9,128 bases of DNA from SZAS-18 sp031370675. Lineage in GTDB: Bacteria > Verrucomicrobiota > Verrucomicrobiia > Chthoniobacterales > SZAS-18. A model generated the notes under the pieces. It was not told the origin of the DNA. It did not search any database and worked only from the letters and a program-made list of their open reading frames with translations. Below, piece after piece: positions 6,570 to 9,128 of the stretch (positions within the stretch are counted from its first letter, which is position 1; every line of letters starts with the position of its first letter). The stretch covers positions 1 through 9,128 of the forward strand of contig JANMQT010000301.1 in the NCBI GenBank assembly GCA_031370675.1, written 5' to 3'. Both the position numbers and the translations under genes were made by a program.

Positions 6570-8674
6570 TCCGCCGCGTCCCCAAACAGCGGCCCCAGCC
6601 CCGGTTCGTGCGCGCGCGGTCTTTCCGTTTCCTCCGCCTCCGGCCAGCCGCGCGGGCGCGCCGAGGTGGCCGACTCGATGTCGCGCTCGCTCAGCAGCGT
6701 GCCGCGGACCTTCGGATTCTGCAGCGGTAGATCGGCCACCTTGACGGTCTGCTTGTCGGGACCGCGCGCGCCCTTCGGCGGCTTGCGCTGCCCGGCCTTC
6801 AGCTTGTACTCGCGGAACTTGATGTGGAGCCGATCCGGCGACCCGCCGTGCAAATAGTGAAACCGCATTTTTTCCGGAATGCAGTTGTATTCCTTGTTCA
6901 GGATCGTGCCCCCGAACGTAAACCGCTTGGCGTAGCTCTCCGTGCGTGACGCGTACGCGGCCGTGTAAATCTGATCCCGATCGAAGACCTCAAATCGAAT
7001 CACATCCCGATCGACAAAGAGTTTTTCCGGCGGCGGGATCACGCGATAACGACCGTCCGCGTGGATCACCAGGATGCGGTCGAGCTCGGAACACTTGAAC
7101 GCCGCCTCGATTCCGTCGCCCCGCACGTCCCAGCCGAGGTAACCGCGCGTCCTGTCGTACGCGATCGCCAGGTTCTTCGCCGCCAGCTCGCGCGCGTCGG
7201 TCTCGCCGAACGTCACGATTCGCGTCAGGCGCGGGTGGAGTTTTCCGTGGGCCTTGAGGAGATTCCGCAGGTAGCCGATCGCGTATTTCTTGAGGCTCGC
7301 GAGATTGGCCTCGGTCTCGGCCAGCGCCTTGACCGCATCGGCGATCTCGCGGCGGTTCTGCTTGAGATCGAAAAGCGAGATGCGCTTGATTCGGAGTTGC
7401 AGGAGCGATTCCACGTCCTCCGCCGAGACGTCGCGCCGCAGCTCGCGGCGAAACTTGTTCACGCCGGTCAGCACCGCCTGACGGACCTCCTCCAGGGTTT
7501 CGCATTTCTCGATGTCCTTGTAGATCCGGTTCTCGATGAAGACGCGCGCCAGGCTCTTGGCGTGAATTTCCTCCTGCAACTTCCTGCGCCCGAGTTCGAG
7601 CTCGCGCTGCAGCGTGTCCATCAACTGCGCGGTGTTCACCCGCAGGATCTCGTCCACGCCCAGCTCGACCGGTCGATCCCCGCGGATCACGATCGGCCGG
7701 ACGGAAATCGACTGCTCGCAGGCCGTGAAATGATAGAGCGCCGCGATCGCCTTTTTCGGATCCTCGCCCTTTTGCAGCTTGATCTCGATTTCGACCTTTT
7801 CAGCCGTGAAATCGTCGATCGAGCTGACGCGGATCTTTTTCTTGCGCGCCGCCTCCTCGATCGACGCGATCAAGGTGTCGGTGGTCGTGCCCGCCGGGAC
7901 TTCCCGCACCACGATGGTGCCCGCGACCATCTTCTTTTCCTCGATCACCGCCCGGACGCGGATCTTGCCGAATCCCTTCTCGTAACCGGCCGCGTCCATC
8001 AGGCCGCCGGTGGGCAGATCGGGAAGCAGCTCGAATGGCTTGTTCTGGAGGATGGCGATCTGCGCCTCCAGCAGCTCGCCGAAGTTGTGCGGCAGGATCC
8101 GGGTGGACAAGCCCACGGCGATGCCCTCGGCGCCCATCATCAGCAGGAGCGGGATTTTCGCCGGCAGGACCACCGGTTCCTTGTTGCGCCCGTCGTAGCT
8201 CGGGACAAAGCGCGTCAGTTCCTCGTTGAACATCTCGCGGCGCGCGAGCTCGGTGAGCCGGCACTCGATGTAACGGGAAGCCGCCGCCGGATCGCCGGTG
8301 AAAATGTTTCCGAAGTTGCCCTGACCCTCGATGAGGTAACCCTTTTGCGTGAGTCCCACCAGCGCGTCAGCGATGGAGGCATCACCGTGCGGGTGAAATT
8401 TCATCGAGTCGCCGACCACATTGGCGACCTTGGTGAAACGGCCGTCGTCCTGCCGCTGCAGCGCGTGGAGGATGCGCCGCTGGACGGGCTTGAGGCCGTC
8501 CTCGAGTGCGGGAATGGCGCGATCGCGGATGACGTAGCTGGCGTACGATAGAAAATTCCGATCGATCAATGCACGCAGCGGCGGATCATCCGGCGGCACA
8601 TGCGCGATCTCCGCCGCAGCCCCGTCGCCGGGGGTCGGAATCATTTCGAACTCGGGGGTTTCAGGTGGAGTCAT
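6566..8674 (-). CDS. parC: DNA topoisomerase IV subunit A (GyrA/ParC family, short type)
   Basis: A 702-residue type IIA topoisomerase A subunit. Landmarks, numbered from the ATG at 8674, are: SYASYVIRDRAIPALEDGLKPVQRRILHAL near the start, MKFHPHGDASIADALV (91-106), GQGNFGNIFTGD, and the catalytic tyrosine Y135 in AAASRYIECRLTE, which forms the transient covalent bond with DNA. A long helical/coiled-coil region (about 340-480) contains the LLQLRIKRI gate segment. The C-terminal part (about 503-630) is a reduced pinwheel-like domain, followed by a charged tail ending GPLFGDAAD. No GyrA box (QRRGGRGK type) is present and the length is well below GyrA (~850), so decatenation with ParE rather than supercoiling is the likely role. 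The residue aligned with E. coli GyrA Ser83 is Ala99. The partner parE is not in this window. A TTG at 8707 would add 11 residues without family match. An AGGTGG lies 15 bases before the ATG, rather far for a ribosome binding site. Confidence 0.92.
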   Translation of the reverse strand: MTPPETPEFEMIPTPGDGAAAEIAHVPPDDPPLRALIDRNFLSYASYVIRDRAIPALEDGLKPVQRRILHALQRQDDGRFTKVANVVGDSMKFHPHGDASIADALVGLTQKGYLIEGQGNFGNIFTGDPAAASRYIECRLTELARREMFNEELTRFVPSYDGRNKEPVVLPAKIPLLLMMGAEGIAVGLSTRILPHNFGELLEAQIAILQNKPFELLPDLPTGGLMDAAGYEKGFGKIRVRAVIEEKKMVAGTIVVREVPAGTTTDTLIASIEEAARKKKIRVSSIDDFTAEKVEIEIKLQKGEDPKKAIAALYHFTACEQSISVRPIVIRGDRPVELGVDEILRVNTAQLMDTLQRELELGRRKLQEEIHAKSLARVFIENRIYKDIEKCETLEEVRQAVLTGVNKFRRELRRDVSAEDVESLLQLRIKRISLFDLKQNRREIADAVKALAETEANLASLKKYAIGYLRNLLKAHGKLHPRLTRIVTFGETDARELAAKNLAIAYDRTRGYLGWDVRGDGIEAAFKCSELDRILVIHADGRYRVIPPPEKLFVDRDVIRFEVFDRDQIYTAAYASRTESYAKRFTFGGTILNKEYNCIPEKMRFHYLHGGSPDRLHIKFREYKLKAGQRKPPKGARGPDKQTVKVADLPLQNPKVRGTLLSERDIESATSARPRGWPEAEETERPRAHEPGLGPLFGDAAD

Positions 8675-8690
8675 CAACGGAAATTCGGTC

Positions 8691-8745
8691 CACCTGCCAT
8701 CCGCCAACCGCGCGCGGAAATCAAACGCTTCGCGCGGGGCAGGTG
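8691..8745. repeat. Nested inverted repeat (possible hairpin) in the parC leader
   Basis: CACCTGCC at 8691-8698 is the exact reverse complement of GGCAGGTG at 8738-8745. Inside it, CCGCGCG at 8708-8714 pairs with CGCGCGG at 8731-8737, which directly abuts the outer right arm. The result is a 15-bp stem with a 9-base bulge on the left side and a 16-base loop. It lies 17-71 bases upstream of the parC ATG on the minus strand, and the parC-proximal arm includes the AGGTGG that could act as ribosome binding site. There is no run of T characteristic of a terminator. Whether it folds or regulates is inference. Confidence 0.5.
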
Positions 8746-8819
8746 TTTGGCAGGTAGGGACGGCTCGCCCAGCGGTCCCAAGCTTGACGACTGCCAGACC
8801 TCAGCCAGACCGACCTGCC
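8738..8819. repeat. Two 11-bp-period direct repeats and scattered GGCAGGT/ACCTGCC copies
   Basis: GGCAGGT occurs at 8738 and again at 8749, eleven bases apart. GCCAGACC occurs at 8793 and again at 8804, also eleven bases apart. The inverted form ACCTGCC is found at 8692 and 8813. The segment holds no open frame with family similarity and looks like the remains of a repeat element between parC and pheA. Confidence 0.5.
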
Positions 8820-8862
8820 GTGCGCGCGGCACACTTCAGCCGACATCGACTCTGCCCATCCC

Positions 8863-8941
8863 CATTCCGACTTCCGCATTCCGACTTCCCACTTCTGATT
8901 GCCTCCCTCCCCCGCTGGCCTTCGACCTTCGACTTTCGACT
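8863..8941. repeat. Degenerate heptamer repeat tract
   Basis: Five consecutive 7-base units run from 8863 to 8897: CATTCCG, ACTTCCG, CATTCCG, ACTTCCC, ACTTCTG. After a degenerate C-rich stretch (8898-8920), three more heptamers of a different sequence follow at 8921-8941: TTCGACC, TTCGACT, TTCGACT. The tract sits 12 bases past the end of pheA on the minus strand. The arrangement recalls the short tandem heptamer repeats (STRR) known between genes in cyanobacteria; the comparison is by form only. Confidence 0.65.
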
Positions 8942-8953
8942 CCCCTTGTCCGC

Positions 8954-9128
8954 TCAGAGATTGTTCGGATAACTCCCGAGGATCTTGACCAGCGTCGATC
9001 TCCCCGCCACCTCGGCCAGGGCCGCCTTCATCGCGGCATCTTCGTGGTGACCATCCACATCCAAAAAGAACACGTACTCCCAGGGCTTGCGCTTGGAGGG
9101 GCGACTCTCAATTTTCGTGAGATTCAAC
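8954..9128 (-). CDS. pheA: Prephenate dehydratase, C-terminal (ACT domain) end, partial
   Basis: The last 58 codons of a gene that enters from the right edge of the window. The translation begins LNLTKIESRPSKRKPWEYVF, then FLDVDGHHEDAAM, and ends LVKILGSYPNNL before a TGA at 8956-8954. The ESRP motif followed by PWEYVFF(V/L)D is characteristic of the regulatory ACT domain of prephenate dehydratase (PheA), where it takes part in phenylalanine binding and feedback inhibition. The enzyme converts prephenate to phenylpyruvate in phenylalanine synthesis in the cytoplasm. The catalytic domain, and any fused chorismate mutase domain, lie outside the window. The gene reads in the same direction as parC, with 279 bp of repeat-rich sequence between them. 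Confidence 0.92.
   Translation of the reverse strand, partial: LNLTKIESRPSKRKPWEYVFFLDVDGHHEDAAMKAALAEVAGRSTLVKILGSYPNNL

Noticed and set aside
7061..8551. 496-codon plus-strand frame inside parC
   Set aside because: It is the antisense shadow of a conserved topoisomerase gene; the translation is rich in Arg, Asp, Leu and Val without domain motifs.
8569..8972. Two ~62-codon plus-strand frames in and beside the parC-pheA gap
   Set aside because: They read through repeats and antisense to parC or pheA, have no motif or ribosome binding site, and end inside the pheA coding region.

Overview
The window is a high-GC bacterial chromosome segment carrying seven complete protein genes and one partial gene. 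Several signs point to the Verrucomicrobiota or a relative in the PVC group. The topoisomerase IV A subunit is the short type without a GyrA box, as known from Bacteroidetes- and Chlamydia/Verrucomicrobia-like lineages. Starts mostly lack a Shine-Dalgarno sequence. A Trp-rich exported DUF6600-type protein is present, and short heptamer repeats lie between genes. The assignment is an inference from family resemblance; there is no rRNA or other phylogenetic marker here. I see no tRNA, rRNA, CRISPR array, transposase, integrase or phage gene.

Layout, left half (plus strand). Positions 99-1358 encode a secreted DUF6600-like protein. Positions 1425-2396 encode a secreted SurA/PrsA-like parvulin prolyl isomerase. 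Positions 2421-4472 encode a 683-residue protein made of a 3-hydroxyisobutyrate-dehydrogenase-like reductase fused to a ~400-residue Ala/Pro-rich tail that ends in a short basic amphipathic segment. Positions 4552-5418 encode a YgfZ-type folate-binding protein. Positions 5470-6042 and 6039-6569 encode a pair of single-domain chromate-transporter (CHR) proteins that overlap by four bases. Gaps between these genes are 24-79 bp, so they could be one or two transcription units. Their functions (envelope protein, envelope folding, oxidoreductase, Fe-S/tetrahydrofolate maintenance, anion transport) do not form an obvious single pathway.

Right half (minus strand). parC (6566-8674) converges on the second CHR gene. 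The two stop codons share the palindrome CTAG, so the genes overlap tail to tail by four bases with no room for a terminator. Upstream of parC is a 279-bp gap rich in repeats: a nested inverted repeat and 11-bp-period direct repeats near parC, then heptamer repeats near the next gene. The window ends in the last 58 codons of prephenate dehydratase (pheA, minus strand).

Most of the window is ordinary housekeeping. The parts I find least explained are the tailed dehydrogenase-like protein, whose active site has changed, and the repeat-filled parC-pheA gap. I did not find a convincing new defence, mobile or regulatory system.
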